Shown: piece by piece, positions 22,291 to 32,978 of the stretch | How the letters are laid out: each line of letters begins with the position of its first letter | Position numbering within the stretch: the stretch's first letter is position 1 | Assembly (NCBI GenBank): GCA_028015205.1 | Contig: CM051521.1 | Span: 121,962,614 to 122,026,613, forward strand | Direction: 5' to 3' | Length of the DNA: 64,000 bases | From: Mytilisepta virgata | Taxonomy: Eukaryota; Mollusca; Bivalvia; Mytilida; Mytilidae | The notes under the pieces: model-generated | Database searches by the model: none | Seen by the model: only the letters and a program-made list of their open reading frames with translations | Told to the model about the DNA's origin: nothing | Program-made: the position numbers and the translations under genes

Positions 22291-25098
22291 GTAAAGATGA
22301 GAAATAATGTATATGTTGTAAAATATTTAGAAGATACGGGCATCTATTGGTCAACAATGGGTTTGTTTTGTAAACAGTTGTTTCTGTAGATTTTTATTTA
22401 AAAATCACATGCATTTTAGTACAATGTATATATAAATAAGGATAGTAAAAAGTTCACATTTCTGAATTTTTTTTCCAGAACAGATATGAAACTACACAGC
22501 CAGGGTTTACAGGATTTATTCCACTAGGTATGTACTTTTATTGAGCTGATCATCTGTCAAAATCTGCTTTCAACTCCAAAGTAAATGATAAACAATGCAT
22601 AAAAAAAGAACACAAAGTGCAAATTAACCTGTGGCCAAGTGGTCTAGGTAGTTCATCATGACTACTTATGATCACTAGCCTATCAACACTGAGGTTTTGA
22701 GTTCGAATCTCACCTGTGCCAGGGTGTGTTCAACTTGGATCTTAATTGACAAGGATTGCCTATTTTCCTACCAACGGTTGGTTTTTTCCGAGTACTTGTA
22801 CTTCCTCCTCCAATAAAAACTGGCGAAATAACCAAATGTGCTGAAAACGGCATAAAACACCAACTAAACCAACAATCAAATTAACTTTATATAACTACAA
22901 ATGTACTTATATGCCTAAATAATAAATTCACATACATGTTGTATTTTGTCTGGATCAGACAGCTAACATTTTCTTTTTCATTAAACATTTTGACTGAAAC
23001 TTTATTAGAAAAATATTCTGTATTCTTCCACTACCTTGCTTATATAGGACATGTCATACAACCAACATGGGTATTTAAATTCATATTTGTCAGACTGAAA
23101 TAATCTTCATTTCTAAATCCAAATTCAAATGTTATCAGGATTTTGTTTCTTAGTTTTATAAATTTGTCTGTTTTTATCCAAGTTGACAGTTGTAGTTTCT
23201 GATTACTACAATTTTAGAAGAAAAAATGCCATTCTTAAATGGCGCAACTTGGCTAAATCAACTGAAACTTTATTTGTAGTATCTGTTGCAATGATTCATC
23301 AGTTAACAATTGTTGTTTAATTTTTTTACAGATAAGTTGGATATAAAACATGTGAGAGGAAGTGGACCAGGAGGACAGAATGTTAATATGAGTTTGTATT
23401 AATGTTGTAATTAAAAGCAACATTTTTCTGTTTTATTTTTTAAAAATATGGAATGTAAACAAAATTGACAATTATGTGTTTAATATAATATAAGTTTTGA
23501 TATTAAATACAGTATAAAGTGAAATACAGTAATTAGTGATATGAAACATATTTGGCTTAGTAAATTTTCAGGAGTTCTGTGATCCTAAAACTGACCAGTG
23601 ATGATTTCAAACATAGATAATTGTTTGTAGCTTAATTGTGATATTTCAACCCAATCAAGCTATATTGTCTCCAGTCAGAAATGATAAAGAACTTGTTGAA
23701 CTAGATTAGTTAATGATTAAAAAGTTCAGTATTGATGTAAGTAAATTTATATAAAATATAGATATTTATAACTTTTTTTTTGTAGCCAGTAACAAAGTAG
23801 AAATACGATTCCATGTTCCATCAGCCAACTGGATACCAGACAGTATCAAACAGAAATTTATGGAACAAGTAAGATGAAACTCCCGAGTGTATTCAGATCA
23901 TTTTTATCTCGCCTGCAACAAATGTTGTGAAAGGCGAGATATAGGTATTACTTTCCACAGTGGTGTGACATGAACTTTTATAAAACCTTAATAATTTTGT
24001 GCATATAATACCTACACTTAAGATCTTTGGTACGCAAGAGGAATTATGATAAGAACTTTTGATGCAGTATACTTGTCTTGTGACCTTCACCTCGTTTGTA
24101 TGGTTCACAATTGTAAAATATGCATCCAAGTTTTGTGATTAAGTCTAAAAAGTGATGTATACTGGAATACACTTATAACACCCTTAAAAAAAATGCAAAA
24201 TTTTACACTGATCATTATTTATTTTCTAGGAGAGTCACAAGATTAATAAAGATGGGTATTTTATCACTAGTTCTCATAAGACACGTAAAGTATTATTAAA
24301 TCAGGCTGATTGTTTAGATAAAATAAGAACAGCCGTATATACAGCTATGAAAGAGCCAGAACCACCATCGGTAGAATCCATTCAGCTGAAACAAAGAAGG
24401 TAAAATATGTTCATTAAAACAGTATGTTTGACCCATTAGTGCAGCAGTGAAAAAATCTTTGTAATTAAACGACCATAGTTTTGTTGATAATCCATAAACT
24501 ATGACTTTTGGAAAGTTTTTATCATCATTTCTAACAATAAGAAAATTTATAAAAAATATTTTCTGTAGAAGTTTGATTTATTAACATCAATCTTGAGTGG
24601 AATTGGTCTTTTTAAAAATAATTTCAAGTGGTCATAACAAGTGAAAAGCTGCTATATCTAAACATAGAAATTTCAGTAAAAGATCAAAGTATTCTTTACT
24701 ACGGGAATCATGACTTAAATTTCAGTGGAAACTTTTATTTCTGCTGACTTATTTTCAATTCTCCAATGGTACTACTGGTTTGCAGAAAGGAGAAGTAAAT
24801 AGAAAATTCTTTAATATACACACTTTTACCTTTATAGTGACGTTTGATAGTAAGTATATTGGATTAACATTGTTTTGGAATATTTCTGGAATGTATATAA
24901 CAAATATTCACAAGTTAACAGGGATCAAAAACTATTGACCTTTGACTCTTCATTGCTTTGTCTTCTTTTTTGTTCTCACTAAATGTTAAATCTTTACTTG
25001 TAATTGTCATCTTTTGTAGGTATGAAAAGGCACAGAGAGAAAGACTGAGAGAAAAGAAGAATCATTCTTATAAAAAAAGTGAAAGACAGAAACTGTGA
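22216..25098 (+). CDS. MRPL58: Mitochondrial peptidyl-tRNA hydrolase MRPL58 (ICT1), 5' partial
   Basis: Spliced exons: 22216-22290 (less certain), 22479-22527, 23332-23391, 23786-23868, 24230-24399, 25020-25098. The product belongs to the class I release-factor-like family that hydrolyses peptidyl-tRNA on stalled ribosomes; the animal protein is a mitochondrial large-subunit component. Seen: DKLDIKHVRGSGPGGQNVN with the catalytic GGQ, then VEIRFHVPSANW, the central ADCLDKIR segment, and a basic C-terminal tail (RERLREKK, YKKSERQKL) of the type that enters the mRNA channel. Frames join exactly at all junctions with GT-AG borders. The first exon, with start codon and mitochondrial targeting peptide, was not found. 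The residue after GGQNVN is Met where Lys is usual, if the donor at 23392 is right. Confidence 0.9.
22479..22527 (+). CDS. MRPL58: MRPL58 exon
   Basis: 49 bp, acceptor TTTTTCCAG, donor GTATGT, ends in phase 1. It encodes a segment ending GFIPL plus the first base of the Asp codon that starts DKLDI, the usual entry to the GGQ domain. Confidence 0.85.
22629..22876 (+). mobile_element. tRNA-derived SINE, full-length copy with target-site duplication
   Basis: Head with box A (GTGGCCAAGTGGTCTAGG) and box B (GAGTTCGAATCTC), then the family's conserved body (CTTAATTGACAAGGATTGCC) and 3' part (AAATGTGCTGAAAACGGC). It is flanked by CAAATTAAC at 22620-22628 and 22877-22885, a 9-bp duplication. It sits in an MRPL58 intron in the sense direction. 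Closely related to the copy at 40650-40918. Confidence 0.93.
23332..23391 (+). CDS. MRPL58: MRPL58 exon with GGQ motif
   Basis: 60 bp, acceptor TTTTTTTACAG. It encodes VRGSGPGGQNVN with the catalytic GGQ. The donor is read as GTTTGT at 23392, the only nearby GT giving a frame that joins VNM-T-SNKVEIRF to the next exon. GTTTGT is a weak donor. Confidence 0.85.
23786..23868 (+). CDS. MRPL58: MRPL58 exon
   Basis: 83 bp, acceptor TTTTTTTTGTAG, donor GTAAGA. It encodes SNKVEIRFHVPSANW and ends KQKFMEQ, the strand-helix part of the GGQ domain. Confidence 0.9.
23906..24150 (+). repeat. Dispersed repeat fragment with terminal hairpin
   Basis: TATCTCGCCT (23906-23915) pairs with AGGCGAGATA just downstream, a 10-bp stem. 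The next about 200 bp match the first unit of the array at 16305. It lies in the MRPL58 intron, about 40 bp after the donor. Confidence 0.65.
24230..24399 (+). CDS. MRPL58: MRPL58 exon
   Basis: 170 bp, acceptor TTTTCTAG, donor GTAAAA. It encodes ESHKINKDGYF, SSHKTRKVLLNQADCLDKIR and a PEPPS-containing linker, matching the family's central and linker segments. It ends two bases into an Arg codon. Confidence 0.92.
25020..25098 (+). CDS. MRPL58: MRPL58 last exon
   Basis: Acceptor CTTTTGTAG. It encodes YEKAQRERLREKKNHSYKK and a short basic end, then TGA at 25096-25098. The lysine/arginine-rich tail is typical and is needed in the family for ribosome rescue. Confidence 0.92.
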
Positions 25099-25238
25099 TA
25101 TATTATAATATTTGAATTGTTTTTATAAATTAAATATCTGGTCTTGATGTTACTTTTAGTGACATTTTATCTGTATTATGGCTGCCAGTTGTGTATCTTT
25201 AGTGAACCAGATAAACTCCAACCCTTGTCATTAAGACT

Positions 25239-26446
25239 GTGACCATGGTTCAGGATCACAGTGTTGACAAAGTACACTATGACCATGGTTGAGGATCACA
25301 GTGTGTCTGACATAGTACACTATGACCATGGTTCAGGATCACAGTGTTGACATAGTATGCTATGACCATGGTTCAGGATCACAGTGTTGACATAGTACAC
25401 TGTGACCATGGTTCAGGATCACAGTGTTGACATAGTACACTATGACCATGGTTCAGGATCACATTGTTGACATAGTACAATATGACCATGGTTCAGGATC
25501 ACAGTGTTGACATAGTACACTATGACCATGGTTCAGGATCACAGTGTTGACATAGTACACTGTGACCATGGTTCAGGGTTGACATAGTACGCTATGACCA
25601 TGGTTCAGGATTACAGTGTTGACATAGTACGCTATGACCATGGTTCAGGATCACAGTGTTGACATAGTACGCTATGACCATGGTTCAGGATCACAGTGTT
25701 GACATAGTACACTATGACCATGGTTCAGGATCACATTGTTGACATAGTACACTATGACCATGGTTCAGGATCACAGTGTTGACATAGTACACTATGACCA
25801 TGGTTCAGGATCACATTGTTGACATAGTACAATATGACCATGGTTCAGGATCACAGTGTTGACATAGTACACTATGACCATGGTTCAGGATCACAGTGTT
25901 GACATAGTACACTGTGACCATGGTTCAGGATCACAGTGTTGACATAGTACGCTATGACCATGGTTCAGGATCACAGTGTTGACATAGTACACTATGACCA
26001 TGGTTCAGGATCACAGTGTTGACATAGTACGCTATGACCATGGTTCAGGATCACAGTGTTGACATAGTACACTATGACCATGGTTCAGGATCACATTGTT
26101 GACATAGTACACTATGACCATGGTTCAGGATCAGTGTTGACAAAGTACACTATGAGCATGGTTCTGGATCACATTGTTGACATAGTACACTATGACCATG
26201 GTTCAGGATCACAGTGTTGACATAGTACACTATGACCATGGTTCAGGATCACTGTTGACAAAGTACACTATGAGCATGGTTCAGGATCACAGTGTTGACA
26301 TAGTTCACTATGACCATGGTTCAGGATCACATTGTTGACAAAGTACACTATGACCATGATTCAGGATCACATTGTTGACATAGTACACTATGACCATGGT
26401 TCAGGATAACAGTGTGGACATAGTACACTATGACCATGGTTCAGGA
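25239..26446 (+). repeat. 40-bp minisatellite, about 30 copies
   Basis: Units of 40 bp centred on GACCATGGTTCAGGATCACA, then GTGTTGACATAGTACACTAT, begin about 140 bp after the MRPL58 stop. Variants include CACATTG, TACGCTATG and a few shortened units. The array ends at CAGGA where the dispersed repeat beginning AGGAAATGGG starts. It probably overlaps the MRPL58 3' flank. Confidence 0.97.
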
Positions 26447-26882
26447 AATGGGTTTTCAATGGATTTTTCATTGTCTTTGCATTACAACTTCAGTCTCGCA
26501 AAAATGTATGAAAAAATAAAAACGATTTCATAAAATTTGGTCAGATACCATTTTAAGGTATATATGAATGAATTGTAAAAGAAAAAGTGGGGGTTCATTG
26601 ACAAAACATTTCATGTTTAAGAAATGGATAAAACCCGAGGATTCCAAAAATCTGACAAAAAGACCAAAACATGACCAGCGAGCATCCTTAAAGGCTTGTC
26701 AAGTGACAAACCTGCTAAAGTCAGTAAATACATTGAAAGGATATGGTGTATGCATCAGTAAAATGACATCCCAACATACGAAACATGGCAATAGGATAAC
26801 GTCTGAGGCTTTCAACAGTAATGTGCTAGAACCAATACAACTGATGAACCTTATTTTATTGGTTACACAAATTACACTTTAA
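26444..26882 (+). mobile_element. Dispersed repeat with an open reading frame start (partner of 13655-14082)
   Basis: 26444-26692 matches the reverse complement of about 13826-14082. A frame from 26568 to 26882 (104 codons) begins MNCKRKSGGS and continues FMFKKWIKPEDS and LTKRPKHDQRASL, then diverges from the other copy. The conserved N-terminal frame with different C-terminal continuations looks like truncated copies of a transposon gene. Family not recognised. Confidence 0.6.
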
Positions 26883-27238
26883 AGAACAATGATAATTGTA
26901 TCTGTGAAAAGGTTAAAACTGATATTCAGGAAAGTATGTATCCAAAAAGATTGTTTGTCAACAAATTGTAGATTTCCGTGTGAATTTTGACAAAAGATTT
27001 CCAACTTTGATTAACAATTTGCTGTTTAAAAGATGAACTTAACATCTTATCAAATCTATTCTTTAGACATTATTATGTTTAAGATATTCTATTGCAACAG
27101 AAATTGCAGTAATTATTATTTGAATTATTGTCGATTGATGAAGAATCATAATACCGGTAATAAGTGCATGCAATAAGTTCTGATTTAATGCACTATATGC
27201 TCATTGTATGTTCATTTCCTCTTAATGTATTGCTTAAT
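26883..27238. other. Unannotated AT-rich spacer
   Basis: No feature seen between the dispersed repeat and the direct repeat that begins at 27239. Confidence 0.4.
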
Positions 27239-28824
27239 GTAATATCAGGTGCTAAAAAACGTCGGTCACGTTAAGATAGAAACTGCAGATGTCTGATCTG
27301 TTAAGATAAAAACTGCAGATGTCGGTCACGTTAAGATAGAAACTGCAGATGTCTGTCACGTTAAGATAGAAACTGCAGATGTCTGTCACGTTAAGATAGA
27401 AACTGCAGATGTCTGTCACGTTACAGATAGAAACCGTAGTATCTGTCGCGTTACAGATAGAAACTATATATGTCAGTAACATTACAGATAGAAGACTATA
27501 GATGTCTGTCAAACTGTAGATGTCTATCAAGTTACAGATAGAAAATATAGATTTCTGTCAAGTTGCAGATATAAACTGTATATGTCTGTCATGTTACAGA
27601 AGTTGGTAGTAGATGTCTGACATGTTACAGATAGAAACTGTAGATGTATTTCAAGTTACAGATAGAAACTATAGATGTCTGTCGCGTCACAAACAGAAAC
27701 AGCAGATGTCAGTAACGTTACACATATAGGCTGTAGATGTCTGTCAAGTAATACAGATAGAAACTATAGATGTCTGTCAAGTTGCAGATAGAAACTGCAG
27801 ATGTCTGGCACGTCAAAATAGAAACTGCAGATGTCTGGCACGTCAAAATAGAAACTGCAGATGTCTGTTGCTTTACAGGTAGAAACTAAATCAGGGGCGG
27901 GTCCAGGTGAGGGCGTAATGGGCGTACGCCCCCCCCCCCCTTTCAAAAAAAAAAAAAACTATCGTAATCTGCTTGTATTGAATATGGCAATTTAATATAC
28001 CATAGACAATTAATAGAGAGAATTCGGCATAAAAAATATCAAACCCTGACACTTTAACTATAAAATATACATGCTCCAAGTCAGGAACCGATACATTAGT
28101 GCATGTCACAATTATTTTATATTTTTTAGCAAAAAAAAAGGTCCAAAAAATTTTTCGCCTCCTTCCGCTCGGCGAAAGTTTTATTATGCGCCCCCCCCCC
28201 CCCCCCCTTTCAAATATCCTGGAAACGCCCCTGTAAATGTCCGTCACGTTACAGAAAGAAACTGTATATGTGTGTCGTATTACAGATAGAAATTGTGGAT
28301 GTATTTCAAGTCACAGATAGAAACTGTAGACCTCAGTAAAGTTACTGATATAGGCTATAGATGTCAGTAAAGTTAGGGATATATGTTGTAGATGTCTGTC
28401 AAGTTACAGATAGAATCTTTAGATGTCCATCACTTTACAGATAGAAACTCTAGTTGTTGGTCAAATTACAGAGAGAAACTGTAGATGTCGGTCAAATTAC
28501 AGATAGAAACTGTAGATGTTTGTCGCATTATTGATAGTAACTGTAATTGTCTGTTCCAGTGTTTAGCTTTTTCTATCTTAACAGATCAGACATCTGCAGT
28601 TTCTATCTGTAACTCGAAAGACATCTATAGTTTCTATCTGTAACTCGAAAGACATCTATAGTTTCTACAATTAACTCAAGAAACTGAAGAATAAATACGA
28701 AAAGTGCAAAACACCATCGGGAACAAAAAGACACCATGTAAGACTAAGTATACACGGTTAAACATAACAATCTGGACAATGTGAACTGACATAAAAATCA
28801 AAAAGTAATATCAGGTGCTAAAAA
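27239..28824. mobile_element. Minisatellite block flanked by identical 20-bp direct repeats
   Basis: GTAATATCAGGTGCTAAAAA occurs at 27239-27258 and again at 28805-28824. Between them lies an array of about 30-bp units (GATAGAAACTGCAGATGTCT plus about 10 bases) at 27262-27891 and 28234-28565, interrupted by a TIR element. The array reverses orientation near 28565: a 33-bp block at 27276-27308 occurs inverted at 28574-28606. Because 30 is a multiple of 3, the minus strand reads as repeated TDICSFYLNV, which is a by-product of the repeat, not a supported gene. Confidence 0.75.
27892..28233. mobile_element. 342-bp TIR element (hAT-like MITE) nested in the 30-bp minisatellite
   Basis: Ends CAGGGGCGGGTCCAGG and CCTGGAAACGCCCCTG are inverted at 13 of 16 positions. 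CAGGGGCG-type ends are common in hAT elements. TAAAT abuts both ends (27887-27891 and 28234-28238), a possible 5-bp target duplication; hAT elements usually make 8 bp, so the superfamily is uncertain. Each end carries a C-run followed by TTTCAAA in the same direction. Non-coding. Confidence 0.75.
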
Positions 28825-29125
28825 TTGAGTTTAGGGCCTCCAGAAATCAAACGGTTAAGGTCCATGAATATTTATCCTTAAATGCCTACGAGATGATTGC
28901 TTATACACTAGTATATACATGTATAAACAAAATGGATAACGGGATAAGTTAAAAGGACATACTAGTCAATCCATGCCACCCATCGGACAGAAATAACATA
29001 AAAAAGAGTACAAAACATAAACACAATAGAGAACCAGGATAGTATGACTTGGTACAGACATTGACCATTGGTTGGCTTAAACCTGTTTTATGTGTGCCAT
29101 ACCCCCATCTTTTCTATCTAACATA
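28825..29125. other. Unannotated spacer
   Basis: No gene or repeat recognised. Confidence 0.35.
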
Positions 29126-29129
29126 ACAT

Positions 29130-30179
29130 TCGGATTTATAATAATATAATCTTTATTTGCAAATTACACCCATTATGGGTCAAGCAAATACAAACAAACA
29201 ATGAAGAAAACACATATTACAGTTTATAAAGACATACAAAAGATGGTTTAGTTATATAAAACCGTGATTATTAAGGTTGATCTTTGACCGGTGTGGACCC
29301 TATTTCAATTCTAATAACTGTTTAATAAAGGTGCAAACAGCCGATAAAAAGGTTGAGTTAGGAGTCAGAATATATTTCAGTTTATCTAAGGGCGACACAT
29401 TTTCAAAATCATGAAATATATTTGTTATGGTTTCAAAGAGTTTATTTCGATGTTGTTCATTTAGTCGAGAGTGTATAAAGAAATGGTATTCTTCTCAGTT
29501 CCACTATATTACAATTTTTACATATTCTTTGTTCACTAGATATATTTGATGGTATATCAACCTGTTTTATTTTCTAAAACCGGTGGTCTCGTGGTAGCGT
29601 GTCGGTCTACTACAAAGCAGAGATCGTATTCATAATCATATCAACATGTTCTCGTCCTGATATGCACTTGGCTGCCACTGGACGTTAAACAACAATTCAT
29701 TCATCTATTTCTAAACTATGGTCACTAATGCGAAATTTTGTTATGGCTTGTCTGTTTTTAAAATTTGTCTGTAGTAAATAGTGTTCAATATCGAACTTAG
29801 TTTTTAATTTACTATGTAAGAAAAGCTCGGACTCGTCAGTAAATGTTGACAATTTGTCATTTATCTTTTTCGTATACGCATTAGTAACTACTTTATTAAG
29901 CTGCACTTTTGTTGAAAATTTTATTTTATCAAAAGATTTATCTAAATATGTGTAGTTTTGAAAATCTAAGTCAAGTTCGTGAAAAATATTTAAGGCAAAT
30001 GTATGTATAGCTTCTTTTAACTTTGAAGGATTATTGTTATCCGAATTTATTCTAGTAAAATACATTATAGTTCGACTTTTTATAAAGGATGATAATGGAA
30101 AACGTCCCAGTTCTGAGTTTGCCGCATTATTGCAGGCAGTTTTCATAACTCCTAAAATAATTTTCATGACAAACCCCAA
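29130..30179 (-). pseudogene. LINE (non-LTR retrotransposon) ORF2 C-terminus and 3' UTR, split by a SINE
   Basis: Minus-strand frame 30179-29706 encodes GVMKTACNNAANSELGRFPL and ends KFRISDHSLEI, wording typical of the region downstream of the reverse transcriptase in animal LINE ORF2 proteins. The frame is cut by a SINE (29580-29705) and resumes beyond it with SSEQRICKNC (the usual Cys motif). After a frameshift near 29500 it continues as EEYHFFIHSRL to a stop near 29299. The 3' UTR ends in an AT-rich tail near 29130. The reverse transcriptase core is missing or too decayed upstream (30180-30390). Confidence 0.8.
29580..29705 (+). mobile_element. tRNA-derived SINE of a second family, inserted in the LINE
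   Basis: Starts GGTGGTCTCGTGGTAGCGTG (box A-like), has a degenerate box B (AGAGATCGTATTC), and ends GGACGTTAAACAACAATTCATTC. The LINE-derived flanks TATTTTCTAAA (left) and TATTTCTAAA (right) form an imperfect target-site duplication. It differs from the family at 22629. Confidence 0.75.
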
Positions 30180-30390
30180 ATTTACTAAATTGACTGCATG
30201 GTCCTTTTGACACGAAAAAACAATAAAATTTTATAAAACTTTCTTATATTAATACATACGTATAGATTTTTTAAGTTAAATTTATTCAGATTGGTCCACT
30301 CCATCTGAACAATTAAGAGTCCTATGATCAAAGGCATCCAACACATAACAAATATCAATAGACATAATTCCAGACATAAAATCACAATTG

Positions 30391-32640
30391 AACATTAGTG
30401 CATAATGATGTGTACATTCCCTCGTTATACATTATAATTGTTTTTGACCCAAGTTCACCTGAGAGGATAAATGATAAGAAAAATTGGTCTTTTAAAAGGG
30501 GTGCAAAATACATCTGAAAATGTGAATAAACTGCAGTAAGCACCAAGGGTCGGTGCTAAAGGGACAAACGCCTGTTTGTGCTTAATGCAGAGTAGTGAAC
30601 ACAGTGTAGGATAAAATAGCGTATCAAAGATCCAGGAGATTATGACAAAGCAGAAAAGAGTATCAAGGGACAGTGCCGTAGGAAATAACAGTGTTGTATT
30701 TGATGTGGTTACTGCGTAAAACGTAGTTTTGACTGTCGCAAATTGAGTTTACCTGGGACTCGATCGACGTATTGCTCCTCAAAATTTTTCTTAAGTGACA
30801 TAAGGGACCGTTCAGTATTCATCAGAGGAATGAGCCGGTGCATTCTAAATTTTGTTTCATAAAAAAAAAAAAACTGATGCCCATCCTTTTAAATTGTGCA
30901 AAAAAGAAGTGTTTGCCCAACTCCGATTTCTGTAAAAAAAAAAAAAAAGTGGTTGCCCTGCTATAACTAAAAGACAATCAATAATGATTAGCTTCCTTTT
31001 CTATGTGAAGGTATTATGAATTTGCATGTTTATGTCTAGAAATCACAGAATAGACTTTTGGTGTAATACAGAATACAAAATACATGTATATGCACACATA
31101 TCCTTTGAAATCAATAAAATTTCCCTATTATAGTTCAAGTAAAGACAGATAATCTTTTAATGGTGATTAGTGTTGAAAGAAACACTGATTTTTAAAAGTT
31201 TTGAAATTGCTTAGACATACAATTGGCAAGAACAGAATTGATGTTTATCTATTTATTTGCATGTGATACTCAATTATATTGCATATCAGTGAGTTATCTC
31301 CCCTTTCTGACAGTTTTGTATTGATTTTATATCTCAAGTCCATACCAAAAATGGAAGTGAATTTTCTGAATATATTTCAATTCTATCACAAAAATTCATT
31401 AAACTTGTAGGATTGTTCTTACATGAATTATGCCCTGCTTAGTTCTTAAAAAAATAATAGAAATACTTGTACACGACTGGTGTTTGAAATATTTTGGGAA
31501 CAAAATTATTGCCATATATCTGTCTTTAAGAAATCCATACAAAAAATATCTATCATTGAAGCATGTAATAGAAGTATTAACATGTTAAGGGGAATGAACA
31601 ATTTATTTTTTTTTTAAATACATGTGCACTTGTAGTTCTATTGTCATATCAAAATTAGTAAATAAATGTCAGTATGCAAATCTGTTTCTATAGTTGTTAT
31701 ATATTTTTTCAAACAAAGCATTGATCAATAGATATAGACTGAATATAACAAATATAAAAATGTTTTGCAAGCTTACATGGGAGACAACTCCATTCGGGTG
31801 AAAATCTAAAAAAAATTAGGATAATATACTGTACCTGTATCATGTGTATCAATCTGAGTACAGAGTTACATGTACATTTTAAATGCTCACGGATGACCAT
31901 TTAATTTCAAGCACCACTTTTGATTTCTCAGCATAAACCCTTGAGATTATATGAAATAAACTTGGAAAATAAATCAAGTTTTATTTTTTTATCACAAAAT
32001 TAAGATCCATTCGTACAAACATTTTGTACATTTTTTCAGGGATCATATAATACTATCATATACAGTTCCTGATTTTTTAAAACACATATGTATTCAAAGT
32101 ATCAAGAGTATTGCTAAGGTAAAAAAAAATTATAAATATTTCTCAAAGGTGAAAATTATTATCTTGTATTTATGATTACTGATGCTTCATTCTCACTATA
32201 CCTTTTATTGTTAAATGTGCCTTTCAATATAAAGTTAGAAATAAGGAACATGCACTGTACATACATCTGTTGCTTTACATGTTCAGTAAAACATAAAATA
32301 TTGTTGTTATAAAATTGTTGTGTTTCCAGGTTATATGGTGTTTTTATTTTTAAAATACATTAAAATCACAAATCGTTATTTTTGTGCCTGCAGAAGAAAT
32401 TTAGGCAATATATATAGAAAGAAACAGAATTTATTTGACCAATCATTGACCATTGCGGGTTTTTAAAAAAATTTAATACAAGGATGTCATTATAACTAAT
32501 ACACCTGACATCACCTCACTAATTAATATAAATTGGTGCTAGTCAAGAAAACTCTCTAATTTAATTAATTAAGAATATAACAAATCAATAAATTTATTAT
32601 AGCTGATTTTCGTCCCCTGTGATTGGTTTAAATTTATCAT
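30391..32640. other. Intergenic DNA upstream of ARL4-like gene
   Basis: AT-rich, with A-runs near 30860 and 30937 between similar GATGCCC/GTTGCCC phrases. No gene is supported. Confidence 0.45.
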
Positions 32641-32978
32641 TGCTGATAAACTATAAATTCGTGGTAGCGGGACGGTAATACGAGTTTTAGGTTCTGCTCG
32701 CACCTGTCGTAGTTGGCGTAACAGCCGGAAGTTTCACCTTTCAATCAAATTTTAGAGATTCAGACCGAAAAAATTTATCATCGGAAGGAGGAAGCAGTGT
32801 GTAAACTCTGATATTCCGGGTTAGATAAAAATTTAATCAAAACTGTACTTTGATGATAAATCATACCGTACACACTAAAATATAGATCAGTGAAAAATGA
32901 AACAATCTTTCTTAGAATTTGGAACCTTGTTTGTGGAAGAAATTTGAATTCTATTAAAATAAGAGCAAATAATGTAAT
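32641..32978 (+). promoter_or_regulatory. Probable promoter and 5' UTR of the ARL4-like gene
   Basis: A locally CG-containing stretch (about 32660-32830) immediately upstream of an intact gene, unlike the surrounding AT-rich DNA. It contains CCGGAAGT (about 32723-32731), an ETS-type core. No TATA box stands out. The start site is inferred. Confidence 0.45.

Noticed and set aside
22629..22720. tRNA gene suggested by box A and box B
   Set aside because: Box A and B are present but the cloverleaf is not clean, and the sequence continues into the conserved SINE body with a target-site duplication. The heads at 40650 and 29580 were rejected as tRNA genes for the same reason.
27252..27530. Protein of repeated TDICSFYLNV
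   Set aside because: A frame forced by a 30-bp DNA repeat; variants break it, and no splice or promoter context supports it.
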